A stretch of DNA of 64,000 bases from Pochonia chlamydosporia 170 (lineage: Eukaryota > Ascomycota > Sordariomycetes > Hypocreales > Clavicipitaceae). The translations under genes and the position numbers were made by a program. Shown piece by piece: positions 52,234-62,839 of this stretch. The stretch covers positions 3,162,001 to 3,226,000 of the forward strand of contig NC_035792.1 of NCBI RefSeq assembly GCF_001653235.2, given 5' to 3'. Numbering within the stretch: position 1 is the stretch's first letter; every line of letters starts with the position of its first letter. The notes under the pieces are model-generated. The model was not told where the DNA came from. It saw nothing but the letters and a program-made list of their open reading frames with translations, and searched no databases.

Positions 52234-54089
52234 TCAAGAAGAAACACCACCCGGTAATTTCCAAGCTATCAAATCCTCTCTCACTTCAAACTCATTCACC
52301 TCCCTGGCCCTCCTCAATCCTGGTTCTCCCCTGCCACCATCACTGCTACTGCCCAACGTCGGTGCGAGACTGCCCAGACTGCCGCTCCTACTGCTGCCGA
52401 GGCCGTCATCACGGGAATCCCTACTATCCTCGTTATTTGACCGTCCTCCGCGCCTGTGGCTCCTGCTGCCGCTGCCGCTCCCGCCTCCGGTGACGGTAGA
52501 TGCGCTCCTATCGCTGGATGCACTATGGGTACGGCGGTGGCGACTGTGGCTCCCACTGGGGGTGCGTTGGTGGTGATTGGCATATCGGCGGAAGTCGCCG
52601 GGTCGAAGCGTGCCGCCAAAGTGGTCTGTCTCATCATCGTCACTGTCTTGGTCGGCTTGGGGTTGCCTCTTGGTCCCCCAGCCGTCACCTCCGCCAAAAA
52701 TGTCCTCGATGCACTCATCGGCAGGCAGCTCACTAGGCTGCCGGGACCAAGAGGCGGCGAGTGTTCGCCGGTAGAGATCCTGCACTTCAGCAGCGTCTCT
52801 AGGCTTTGATATATTTGGGATAGCTGATTGGGCAAGTAAGTCAGTCGATATGCGCCGGTGGTATTGGAGGCTGGGCATTATACGTACGTGAGGCATCATC
52901 CTCAGCCTCTGGGGCTACTAATCCCGCAATTCCGCCAAAAACAGGGGCGGTTCGCAAGGCAGGGGCGACAAAGTTGCGCTCTCCGTCGACCTGAACCATG
53001 AGGATGCCAATTTTGAGAGTGCTATTAATCTTACTGTCTGACAAAAGATATCTTCTCACTATGCCTTCTTCCACGATGCGATGATCAGGGGCTTCCCCTC
53101 CGCCCTCAGTAGCCATGGGATTAACGCCAATGCTGCTGCGTTTTCGAGGTGGCGAGCCTATTTCACGGCCGAATGATTCGCTTTCTTCCACATACTCGGC
53201 TAGATTGATCTTGACGTAGCCGAGAGTAATCTTTTCGGCAACGGCAAACTCTTGGAGGATCTCAAACTCCATTGGACACTCGGTCAGGTTGTTGTTCTTG
53301 TCCATGGAAATTCTGATCCCGGTAATCAATTTGCTAAAGCCATAGTCAACTTTATGATTGGAAATGGGACATTTTGCGGTGCGCCCTCGATGCTCGGCGT
53401 GCATTGAGTGAGAAAGGTGCCATTTGATGAGCGAGTGGCCGGACACGAGTGGGATGTTATTCAAGTCGTATATCTGGAGAGACGAGGTTAGATCTTAGGC
53501 TCAATTAATCCGCGACAGTAAGTGACTGGTCCAACCTTTAGATGGAGTTCAAATTTAGGCTAACCAGAGAATGTTAGCATGAAACATAATCGATCGTCAC
53601 TGTGAGAAATGAGGCCATATCTTTCTAGGCACCACGGACTCACCTTACGAGCCTTGCCAACTGCGGACAACAGACGCATGTTAGCAAATGACTTGTGTGG
53701 TTAATTGACAGAATGTTTGTTGATGCCAGCCAGACAATCTAGTCTGCCGGCATAAGGCACGAGGAGAAGGCAATTGAAAAAGTGAGTGAATGAGATGAGA
53801 GAGTATGATGCCTGGGGAGGGCCGCCTTGCTGGTCGTAGTACACTTGCACACGACGTGTCTCACAATGAGGTCTGGTCCTTAGTGCAAATATGGCAACAA
53901 AAGAGTTCAGGGCAACGGCATGCGTTTGAAGGGGTAATTGAGGATAAGAAAGCAAAAAGATGAGACTATCTTGTGCCAATTGTACAAAACACACAAACAA
54001 CACACGGGCATAACAGCTTTTCTGGCCAAAAAGGGCCGAGACACGAGAAAACGGGGCATTCGGAATCTGGGCTTACTGAGAGAGGCCAT
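52234..54089 (-). CDS. NT-C2 domain protein (EEIG1/EHBP1 N-terminal type)
   Basis: Five exons: 54089-54077 (13 nt), 53660-53644 (17 nt), 53559-53536 (24 nt), 53473-52888 and 52823-52234, giving 409 residues. The first three exons encode MASLIGKARKPKFELHLK, and the intron between exons 1 and 2 is 416 nt. The NT-C2 domain covers about residues 5-190: IYDLNNIPLVSGHSLIKWHL, MHAEHRGRTAKCPISNHKVD, MEFEILQEFAVAEKITLGYV, and NSTLKIGILMVQVDGERNFV. Proteins with this domain attach to membranes or link small GTPases and actin. The C-terminal part is Ser/Gly/Arg-rich and disordered, with a short conserved helix (KPRDAAEVQDLYRRTLAASW) and a conserved end (EFEVREDLIAWKLPGG). The fungal function is not established. 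The donor of the third intron (GTTGGA) is weak, but phase and protein continuity support it. Confidence 0.85.
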
Positions 54090-55597
54090 GACAACAAGCT
54101 CCGTCAGCCACTCGGACTGGGGGTGTTCGTTTTACGGTGCAGAGCGGTGCCGTGCAGTGCGGTTTGGATAGATTTGGTGTGGGTGGTGAAACGGACCACG
54201 GTGCCGGCAGCGAATTGAGGCTCTCGTAACACAGGAGACTTCAGCTGAGGGAATAGATTTGGTCTTCTGGTGGGCGAACGGAGCACGTGCCGATAATGCC
54301 GGGCGGCGCTATGGGTAAAGCTGATGGAGAAACTGGCGAGGGATGCAGATGGAGTTGGAGTTGACGCAGGAAGCGATGCAGTGATCCAAGCAGCTCAAAG
54401 GTTGAAAGGGAGACTTGGTTGATGCTTTGCTGCGGCGGCAACTTCCTGGGGTTCTGACAGGGTCCACGCTGGGCCAGAACCAAGTTGGGCCATAGACTGC
54501 GCTCCTCGTGTAAGCCAGGCCCTGTCGCCTTTGGTCGTGATTGCAGAGTTGCGATGCGCAGAAGTGGACCTGTTCATGAAGATGTTAGAGGATGGCTGCT
54601 GTGGCCAAAGATTACGAGATTGAGACCAACAAAATCGCAATGGCCATTATTATTGTGCACACATGTGCATGCATTAACTGTGACTTGACAAACGCTATGG
54701 GTAGGGCCAGCCGAGTAGGCGCCACCAGACCAGACCATTTGCTGCCAGCACAGGCGACGTGGAGGGAAGGAGGGGCAAAAAAGGCTCCAAGATGTGGCAG
54801 GTCCAACCAAGCACGGACTGCCACAGAGATTCAATCACACTCAGGTGCGATGCATGCTTGTGCTAGACGTGAATGGCAAAGAGTAACCACAATACACGGA
54901 AACGATATAAGTTTTTAATGATGAGCATTGCGATACATTACTTTCGATGTCCTAACTCTCAGGTACTTCATCATTCCTCGACGTACGCCCTCCATTCCGT
55001 TTATCGTCATCATGACTCCAAATGGCAGGACAACCGCAGGAACGCCCAGGTACACGCAATGAATGTGGCTTTGGCGCACAAGCACCAAATTAACTTATTG
55101 GCCAAGCTGATTAAAGTTGCATCAATCCACCGCGCAAACTTTGGGTAACGTGAAAATGCATGCTCTTGAACAAGCATGTTGGCTCGTATTCGGCTGGCCT
55201 GGCTAGCCGGTCAGCAAGTGAGATTCGATGTCGAAAATGGACAAGACAAAAAGTATCAACCTCCAGATGCATGTGAGCCGTGCCCTCAATGGTATCGACG
55301 ACCTCTGGAGGACCAGACCAGCTCAAGCTGGACATCGAAGCATGTCAGTGCCTGCATGTGGCAGCAGGCTAGTGTCAACTGGTACGCTCAGTCTGGTCTG
55401 GTGGCATCTCAGTGGATAAACCCTGTAAGCATAGTGGGCACTCCCTTATCGATAAAGCTGCCAATTAGTGGGACAAAGCGATTAAATTTCCAGTCTGCAA
55501 AGCAGATTCACGAACCCAAAGTCGCCTATCAAGACATCAACCCACTACCGTCACATGGCAGTCATTCACCGAGATTGGCCTTTATAGCCCTTTTATC
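54090..55597. other. Divergent intergenic region, NT-C2 gene and POP1
   Basis: This 1.5-kb stretch carries two promoters. Overlapping short frames on both strands (for example 54592-54918 and 55176-55778) show no conserved content; the latter overlaps the POP1 start out of frame. Confidence 0.45.
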
Positions 55598-58357
55598 ATG
55601 GGCCCAAAGCCTTCATCTGGTGGTCCATCAGGATCTGTCTCCGCGAAACGAAATGCTGCTTCCGGCCCCGGCAATGGCTCTGCCAGTACAAGCGCGAAAA
55701 GTGATGTGTTCCGCCAAAAGAGAGCCATGGTGCACTCGGCGCGACATATCCCAGCCCAGCCCGCAGACGCCGCTTTGAAAGATGGCGAACTTGATCTTCA
55801 GGCATTTGTTGCCGCGCACGAGTTCGAGATTCGCTCTCTAGAGCAGAGCATGGCCACCTCCAAGTCCGTGAGTGCCAGCCGCGCATTTCAGCAGGTGCCA
55901 CGAGGATTGCGCCGCCGCACAGCAAGCCATAACCCCAAGAGAGTACCTCGAAGACTACGAACAAGAGCAAGAAAGGAGATGGAAGAGGATAATACCCCTA
56001 CAGTAGAATCTAGAAAACGAAAGCCGAGAACAACAAGGGCGAGAATACGGGCGGAGACTGCTAAGCGACTGGGTATCCTGGCGGCTCGGAAACGAAAAAG
56101 ATTACTTCAAAAGGCCAAAATTGCTCAAAATGAAGGCAAAGAACCTCCATCTGCGGTCGGCAACTTACTTAAACGACAACTCAAGCCGAAAATTCGAAGG
56201 AACCAGCTCAACGACCCGCCCAAACCGGCGGCCAAGTTTCGAAAGAGACAGATTAACAAGACTTGGCTCCCAACCCATAAATGGCACGCCAAGAGAGCGC
56301 GAATGACGGAGCCTAAGAATCCTCTTTGGCGTTTTGCCATCCCGTTGACGCCTACGGAAAAGATCTATCGACCAACTCATCGTGCTCAAGGCGAGAGAGG
56401 CACCATGGTTTGGGATACGAGTTATATGAGCACAATTGGTCTATATGGAAGCCTCCAAAAATTAGAGAAAATCCTCAAGCAAATTGGAGTTGAGCAAGAA
56501 TGGTGTTGGAATGACAAAGGCAAGAAATGGAGGATGGGACTGAAAGCATGGTCCGGCAATCTTTCGCGGCAACGCGACGGTCACACGCGGCTGATGTGTC
56601 CGGCCACTGTTTTGTGGAATCCAGAGCCTTTGAACTCAGATGTTGAAGCAGCAAGTACGGACCAGCAAAGTCGGCAACTCTATATTAGAATCAGCCCCGC
56701 AGCATTCCTAGAGGTGTTCACCGAACTGGTACGCCTCGCGAAAATGAAGGGTTCAGGGGTATATGTCGAAGATTTAAGATACGAAATTGGCAGCATCGAA
56801 TTGACTGGTCCTGCGTCTACGGAAACCCTTTTAAGTACCATCACACCCTACTCGACAAAGGAAAAGCCCAAGAACAGACACGCCAGCCTCTTTGGTTCTC
56901 TCAAAGGTCTAACTAATCCCGCCTCATTACCAGCAAACTCCGTTCTCGGATTCCAGATACAAGACCCTCGGCTACGACATCCACCACGAAAAATGGAATT
57001 TGTCAATGATGCTGAAGCTGAGAACAAGCTTCTGGAGTTGTTGGCCCGTTGGCCTGCGGAAGAGGAGCTCGAACCCTACCGCCTATTTGACCGAAACAAC
57101 CGGTTCCAAGCAACATGCTTACCTACGCAGCAGGCTATCAACAAAAGACGAAGCGCAATACTACCCGGATCTTTTTTGAAAGCTGCTCAAACGGATCCTC
57201 CCATTCCTATAATCCTGATTGCATCTCGCTCACCTACGGGTATGCAAGCCCAAGGAACGTGGACGCTGCTGATGCCATGGAAATGCATCTTACCATTGTG
57301 GTATAGCATTGTTCACTGTCCTCTCGTATCTGGGATGAATCCTCGGTTCGGTGGGCTGAACGAGACCATGCAGGTTGCATTTGAACGGGGTTTGCCATGG
57401 TTCCCAACCGACTTTCTGGACACTGATGCCGGGGCTGAGTGGGAGCTAGACCAACGGCAACAAAGGCAACGAGCATACGACAGACGACCCAAGAGCAAGA
57501 GAATAGAGTGGGCGACGGTGGACCTGGGCGCTGGCAGAAAAGGCGAAGTTGGCAATCCTTTAGCCTGCGACTTTGAGTTTCTCTTCGGGTTACCGGCACC
57601 TCGAAAGCCTACGGCTGAGGAACCCGAGCTTGTTCAGGCAGACAAGTCAGACGACGAAGACGCCATGGACGTAGATGAAAAAGATGCTGCGTCCCAAAAG
57701 ACTCCGGACCCTCTCTCGTTGAAATTGCTCAACTCTGTTACCGGAGCGGGCTTCGACAGGCTTGTTGCCTCTCCAGATTCTCCGCCAACTATACCACCAA
57801 ATGCAATCATGAATGTGCGCGTCAACCTCTTATCCCGAGGCGCAGTAACTACATGCGCTCGAATATACAGGCTACCTCAGTCGCCCATCCCTACACCAAC
57901 GTCCTCGAACGCGGAAGTCCCAGCAACTATACCCCAAGCCAGCCGTACCTCCTCTTTACCACACGATCTACGCACCCAATGGCTTTCCAAAGTCCCGTCA
58001 GGATGTAAACCTTCGTCCCAAAGACGGCGCAACAACAACACGAAACCTACAGACATGGAATCTCGCAGGCGACTCCTCGCTCAAGAATTAACAGCACCGC
58101 CAGCACCTTATCCGCCCCCTGCACCAAACCAAGTCGACATCGGCGGTCATCCCCTTGTTCCGGACACAGCCGATCTCATTGGCTTTGTAACATCCGGCTC
58201 ATATTGTCTTCGGGACGGCAAAGCAGCAGCGATGGGAAGTATTGCCGTCGACAAAGTACTCCCAGGAGTGAAGGCGAGTCACAAAGAAGGACGATTATGT
58301 ATAGTACGCAATGCAGGCGAGAATGTCGGCTGGATAGCAAGATGGGAAGCAATCTAG
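55598..58357 (+). CDS. POP1: RNase P/RNase MRP protein subunit Pop1
   Basis: A single exon encodes 919 residues from ATG at 55598. The POP1 N-terminal domain is unmistakable: SRAFQQVPRGLRRRTASHN followed by KRVPRRLRTRARKEM at about 92-130. A Lys/Arg-rich run comes next (RIRAETAKRLGILAARKRKR). The region KTWLPTHKWHAKRARMTE and the following PLTPTEKIYRPTHRA match conserved Pop1 blocks. The middle part around 530-600 corresponds to the POPLD domain (WTLLMPWKCILPLWYSIVHC). The C-terminus (LIGFVTSGSYCLRDGKAAAM) is the usual Pop1 end. Pop1 is the largest protein of RNase P and MRP and scaffolds the catalytic RNA for tRNA 5' processing and pre-rRNA cleavage. No frameshift or internal stop is seen. 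Confidence 0.94.
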   Translation: MGPKPSSGGPSGSVSAKRNAASGPGNGSASTSAKSDVFRQKRAMVHSARHIPAQPADAALKDGELDLQAFVAAHEFEIRSLEQSMATSKSVSASRAFQQVPRGLRRRTASHNPKRVPRRLRTRARKEMEEDNTPTVESRKRKPRTTRARIRAETAKRLGILAARKRKRLLQKAKIAQNEGKEPPSAVGNLLKRQLKPKIRRNQLNDPPKPAAKFRKRQINKTWLPTHKWHAKRARMTEPKNPLWRFAIPLTPTEKIYRPTHRAQGERGTMVWDTSYMSTIGLYGSLQKLEKILKQIGVEQEWCWNDKGKKWRMGLKAWSGNLSRQRDGHTRLMCPATVLWNPEPLNSDVEAASTDQQSRQLYIRISPAAFLEVFTELVRLAKMKGSGVYVEDLRYEIGSIELTGPASTETLLSTITPYSTKEKPKNRHASLFGSLKGLTNPASLPANSVLGFQIQDPRLRHPPRKMEFVNDAEAENKLLELLARWPAEEELEPYRLFDRNNRFQATCLPTQQAINKRRSAILPGSFLKAAQTDPPIPIILIASRSPTGMQAQGTWTLLMPWKCILPLWYSIVHCPLVSGMNPRFGGLNETMQVAFERGLPWFPTDFLDTDAGAEWELDQRQQRQRAYDRRPKSKRIEWATVDLGAGRKGEVGNPLACDFEFLFGLPAPRKPTAEEPELVQADKSDDEDAMDVDEKDAASQKTPDPLSLKLLNSVTGAGFDRLVASPDSPPTIPPNAIMNVRVNLLSRGAVTTCARIYRLPQSPIPTPTSSNAEVPATIPQASRTSSLPHDLRTQWLSKVPSGCKPSSQRRRNNNTKPTDMESRRRLLAQELTAPPAPYPPPAPNQVDIGGHPLVPDTADLIGFVTSGSYCLRDGKAAAMGSIAVDKVLPGVKASHKEGRLCIVRNAGENVGWIARWEAI

Positions 58358-58725
58358 CCGTGTGATATCTTGTACAATACCAAAAATAGCACATACCCAG
58401 ACTTTGGAATCAAAAAGTTCCGACATGTAAAATTGTATGAGTACTCCCGTCCTGTCACTTCTTTACCCCACAGATCAGCAAGATATACTTCCGGCCCCGC
58501 ATGCCACTACGCCTTATCAACATCTTCCAAGTCGGGCAACATTCACGCAGTGTCATGTTCATACCCACGTCACCAGTGAAATCAAGAAAACACATATGTA
58601 ATTTCGTAAAAGGCGTCAATGACAATCCAGCTCCCCGCCACTTACCCTCGCCACCACAATATAAATCCCCCATCACTCAGCTCCAATCTCACAAACAACC
58701 ATCTCAAAACCCAGCCACTTCCACC
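58358..58725. other. Intergenic region upstream of the GFA gene
   Basis: This 368-bp spacer between two plus-strand genes ends in a C/A-rich leader. Nothing else is seen. Confidence 0.4.
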
Positions 58726-59266
58726 ATGTCCAAACCAACATCCATAACAGGCGGCTGTCTCTGCCAGGGCGTCCGCTACAAAATCACATTCCCCCCAGAC
58801 CACGACTTCACCAGCCAAGTAACCCTCCCCTCCCCTTCTCCCCTCAGTATTTAGAACAACGTATCTAACAAGCCAGTGCTCAACCTGCCAATGCGAACAA
58901 TGCCGCAAACAAACCGGCGCACTCATCTTCCGCGTCCAAAAAATCCCCCTCTCCGCACTGGAATATACATCTGACGCCACGCTCTCGCGGTACCGTGCCT
59001 CGCCTGGCAACGCGCGCGGATTCTGTACGCGCTGCGGGAGTTTTCTGTTCTGGCACCACGAGGAGGCGGATAAGATTAGTATGTGCGTGGGGGGGTTTGA
59101 TAAGGATGCGTTGAGGGAGTATGGGCGGGTGTTGACGTATGCGGAGAAGCATTTGTTTTGTGATGCGGAGATTGAGGGCGTGACGGATCATTTGCCTGGG
59201 GAGAGGTTTAAGTTTGATGATGAGGAGGGGGAGGTTGTTCTTCTGGAGAGGAGGGAGCGTTCTTAG
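58726..59266 (+). CDS. GFA-family (glutathione-dependent formaldehyde-activating-like) zinc protein
   Basis: Exon 1 (58726-58818) encodes MSKPTSITGGCLCQGVRYKI to TSQ. A 58-nt intron (GTAACC, branch TCTAAC, CAG) joins it to exon 2 (58877-59266), giving 160 residues. The Cys pattern is that of the GFA/Mss4-like fold: GGCLCQG, then CSTCQCEQCRKQTG, then GFCTRCGSFLFW, ligating zinc. The splice junction falls directly before the second Cys cluster, so an unspliced reading loses it. The name comes from a bacterial enzyme, and most fungal members have no proven activity on formaldehyde, so the reaction is unknown. It is convergent with EAF, 144 bp away. Confidence 0.88.
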
Positions 59267-59410
59267 TTTGCCATGCCATGTCATGTTTGAATGGAGGGTA
59301 CTTGATATTGAATTCGTTCAGATTGCATAACAACGCCGGCTAATCCCAGACAAGGAAATATGTATACAATTGCTTCATGCTTCCCAACACCGTGTAAATC
59401 ATAAACATCA

Positions 59411-60461
59411 CTAGTCCTCTTCACTAATCTCACTCTCATCCCCCCCATGCGGCGTCTCCTCCTGGCTGTTCGCCATATCCTCAAACGCCTCCTCCATTTC
59501 CTTCTCCAAATCATCCTCCATGTCATCCGCCTCGCCTTCATCGTGCCCTTGCTCCGGAGCATCCTCCTCCATGGGATCCGGGCGATGATGATTTACCGGA
59601 CTAGGTAGCTTAAAGTCCATGTCTGGCTCATCGTCACTCTCCCCATCCGCATCATCTGCCTCCGAGTCCCGCTGATCCATAAAGTCGTCGAACCGCCTTG
59701 GGGGCGGAAACGCCGGCGAGAAATCAGTTTGCTTCGCAGTCGTATCCGCACCAGGATACTCGATGAGCAGACCCCCGTCATCGTCCTCATCTTCCTCCTC
59801 TTCATCAAAGGAATTGCGTTTGGGCTTGGGCTTCTCCTTTTGTGGTTCGGGGAACGAGAGCGCCACCTCTTTGGCTTGTTGCTTCTTTTCCGGCTTCCGC
59901 TTGGGTTCTTTGGGTTGCGATTTAGCACTGGTGGATTTTGAGGTGGTGGTCTTTTTGGCACCCGCTCGTTGGGCCTGTGATGGTGCTGGTGCTGGGGCTG
60001 GTTTGCTGTCGAGGTGAGGATACTGGCGACTTAGGCGAGCTGGATCGGAGTTGCCAGGGAGGCGGGTGACGTTCATGTTGAATGTGGAGTCGATCTTGTC
60101 GAGGATAAAGGCCTTGCGCTCTGGGTCGAAGTGCAGGACATATTGGTTGCTGCTGGTGTTTCTTGAGCCGGCGTAGGCATATGCGCCGTCGTCGTCGGTG
60201 AAGGATAGGTCGTACGAGTCGGTTTTGCCGGGGAGCGAGGGCTTGAGGCGGGCGTGGTTGGGGGCTTCGTCGGAAGAGAGGGCGGGTTTGTGGTTATCTA
60301 GAAACATGTGTCAGTCAGTAGGCGGCGTGAGGAATTGGACACGGGAAAGTAGTCGTACATCTAATGCCGGTGAAGATATCGTTGGACGTCTTTCCTAGGA
60401 GCCCATCACCGAGAATGACGGGATACTTGCCCCCGATGGTCGGGTCAATCAATCCAGCCAT
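59411..60461 (-). CDS. Transcription elongation factor EAF (ELL-associated factor N-terminal domain)
   Basis: Exon 1 (60461-60359) encodes MAGLIDPTIGGKYPVILGDG and GLLGKTSNDIFTGIR. A 61-nt intron (GTACGA, TAG) leads to exon 2 (60297-59411) and gives 329 residues. The EAF N-terminal domain covers about 10-115 and includes RYNHKPALSS, KTDSYDLSFTDDDGAYAYAG and SSNQYVLHFDPERKAFILDK. After a Lys/Pro-rich segment the tail is very acidic (EEEEDEDDDGG and later EADDMEDDLEKEMEEAFEDM), as in EAF proteins, where it acts in activation. In fission yeast Eaf1 works with Ell1 to speed RNA polymerase II; the partner is not in this window. Without the first exon the conserved YPVILGDG start would be lost. Confidence 0.88.
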
Positions 60462-61357
60462 GTTGGCGGAGGTGGCGGCCGAGAGCGGTTGTGACTTGTC
60501 GCTTCAGGTCCTGTCGACGATGTTGTCGGAAGCGGACGTTGGGATGTTTGGAGAAACAATCAACGGTGAGATTGCGCAAACTGGACAACGGACATGTCCG
60601 AATGGCCGTCAGCATGGACTTGACAGATGTCGTCGGATGATTGCAGGGAGGTGTAGACGGGAGACGGGAGACGGTGGGGCTGAAGCTGAAGCTGGAGACT
60701 TCCGCGGATCCTCAGAATGTCACCACAAGTCAAGTTTGGTGTCACGTCACAGCAAACTATGGACTCACGGAGTATGGGTGAGTGAGTGAGTGGTGTGCGG
60801 CGGATTCAGATTCAGATTCAGATTCCTTCAACGTGCATTATCAACTGTTTCCACATGGAATATGTCTCAACATCGACTACACGAAACACGAACTGTTATG
60901 CTCCCGCTTTTTCAGCTTTCTGTTTAGCCGTCATTTCTTTGACTTTGCCCAATGTTGTCTTTGCACAACGTTAACCGTGCTCACTCCAGGGTATCATGAA
61001 CTTGATCCTCATCCCGCATTGCCTTTGTCCCAACAATGGCATTCCCTTTCAGCCGTACGGCTACAACACAGTGAATCTCTCTCCGGCTATTATTCTGAGC
61101 ACAAGGAACTCTTCTCTTTTACTGATAATGCGTTCGGAACAAAAGAGTTACACACTAGACTCTATGCGCCGCTAGCCCTTGAACATGGCGGGACTATGTT
61201 CCGCCGTGCTTCTACCATCGGCAAAGCACCTTGACACTATGCAAACAACTTGACTGCAACTCCCAGTTCCAATCGCGACATAGAGCCAACTATCACCTGT
61301 ACCCTGCTATCGGAAGTGACGATGGATGCCTCTAGGGACTGATCCTACAAACCTCAA
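60462..61357. other. Divergent intergenic region, EAF and the SRPK-like kinase
   Basis: It contains a GAGTGAGT run (60779-60793) and a GATTCA hexamer tandem (60803-60825). The 150-codon frame 60782-61234 is low in recognisable content and starts inside these repeats, so I do not call it. Confidence 0.45.
60803..60825. repeat. GATTCA hexanucleotide tandem
   Basis: Nearly four copies of GATTCA follow a GAGT tandem in the EAF/kinase intergenic region. Confidence 0.8.
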
Positions 61358-62839
61358 ATGTTCTCCGCAAAGTGTCGCATTTCCGTTCAATCCCATACCC
61401 GAGCCTTTTCTAGTGTTGTCCAAAGCCTTCGCTCACCAGCGCTATACGAACCAGCATTCAAGTTGTGCACCAACACGCTCAGACCACCATTTTCAGCACA
61501 TTTCTCCTCAGTGAAGATCCAGCTTCCGGAATACAAATGGATTGACGGTGCTGAAAATTTGGAAAAATACACCAAAGGCGGCTATCACCCCGTACAAATC
61601 GGAGATATCCTCCACCATCGATATGAAGTCGTAGATAAGCTAGGCTTTGGAGGTTGGTCTACCGTTTGGCTGTCCCACGACCTTTTGGAGAAGGAATACG
61701 TTGCCGTGAAGATCGGAATAGCAGACTCACTACCCCATGAAGTGACGACTCTTCGAGCCCTCGCGACGCCTACTGCAGTTCAGGCATGTGAGCCTATTCC
61801 ACTCGTACTAGATGAGTTCCGTATCCAGGGTCCCAACGGCTCCCACCCTTGCTGTACTACGCCGGTAGCGCTTTGCAACCTTCGGGAATGCTCGTTTAGT
61901 CGCTTATTTCGCCTCGACGTTGCTCGAACCTTGGCTTATGAGCTCACTCTTGCTGTTGCGCTTGTTCATTCACGGGGTTATGTCCACGGGGGTACGTTGC
62001 AAGTATCCTTTGTTTTCTTGTTGACCAAACGGACATCAAAGCTCTGAGGATTAATGATGTACTGCTCAGATATCCATCTTCGTAATGTGCTTGTCAGAGC
62101 ACCACAAAGCCTCAATAAGCTATCAATTCAACAGTTTCGCGACGAGTACGGCCAGCCAGATTTATACCCCGTTGAGCGAACAGACGGACACGCCCTTCCG
62201 CCTTGCGTCCCTTCAACAGCAGTAGTGCCACTCTACATGGGTAAAACAGCTGATGAATTTACACTGGCAGACGCACACCTTCTCCTCAGCGATTTTGGAG
62301 TGTCGTTCTCCCCAGCCAGCCAAGTCCGTCTCGGACAAGATTGTCATACGCCTGTGGATTTTCGACCTCCAGAAGCTCGTTTTGAGCCAAACTCTCCTCT
62401 CTCTTTCTCCGTAGATGTCTGGAGTCTTTCAACTGCCATATGGGATATTCTAGGCATGCGGGCGCTTTTCAGCAGCGCCTTTTATTCTGAAAGGCAGGTC
62501 ATGTGTCAGATTGTAGACACGTTAGGGCCTATGCCGGCTTCCTGGCTAGCAAACTGGGAAGATCGGACGGATTTCTTTGATGATCAAGGAGTTCCGGCAG
62601 CTGGGCGCTACGTCTGGCCGAAGCTAGCGCAAGCCTTTGAGGAGCGCGTGCAGAAGTTTCGAAGGGATGATGATATGGGTGTGTTTAGCCCGGAGGAAAC
62701 AGAAGCGATTTTGGAAATGATGGCCCAGATGCTTAAATTTCGACCAGAAGAGCGACCGACCGTAGAGCAAGTCTTGGAATCTAGGTGGATGGTCTCGTGG
62801 GCGCTCCCTGACTACAGACGTGGCCAGGTGAAATCGTAA
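61358..62839 (+). CDS. SRPK-like serine/threonine protein kinase
   Basis: Exon 1 (61358-61991) and exon 2 (62070-62839) flank a 78-nt intron (GTACGT, CTCAG) placed inside the catalytic loop, so splicing is needed to restore YVHGDIHLRNVL. The product has 467 residues. The kinase domain has a glycine loop KLGFGGWSTVWLSHD, the VAVK lysine (about 115), the catalytic Asp in HGDIHLRN (about 212), LLSDFGVSFSP (DFG, about 287) and an APE-like PPEARF segment, followed by FSVDVWSLSTAIWDILGMRA. The start of the protein (EYKWIDGAENLEKYTKGGYH and GDILHHRYEVVDKLGFGGWS) is characteristic of the fungal SRPK-like group. The first 45 residues are Ser/Arg-rich without acidic residues and could be a targeting peptide. 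These SRPK-like kinases are numerous in filamentous fungi and mostly unstudied, so the substrate is unknown. Confidence 0.88.

Noticed and set aside
60782..61234. 150-codon frame starting in a GAGT/GATTCA repeat
   Set aside because: It begins within microsatellite sequence and shows no recognisable domain, and it lies in the promoter space of the kinase gene.
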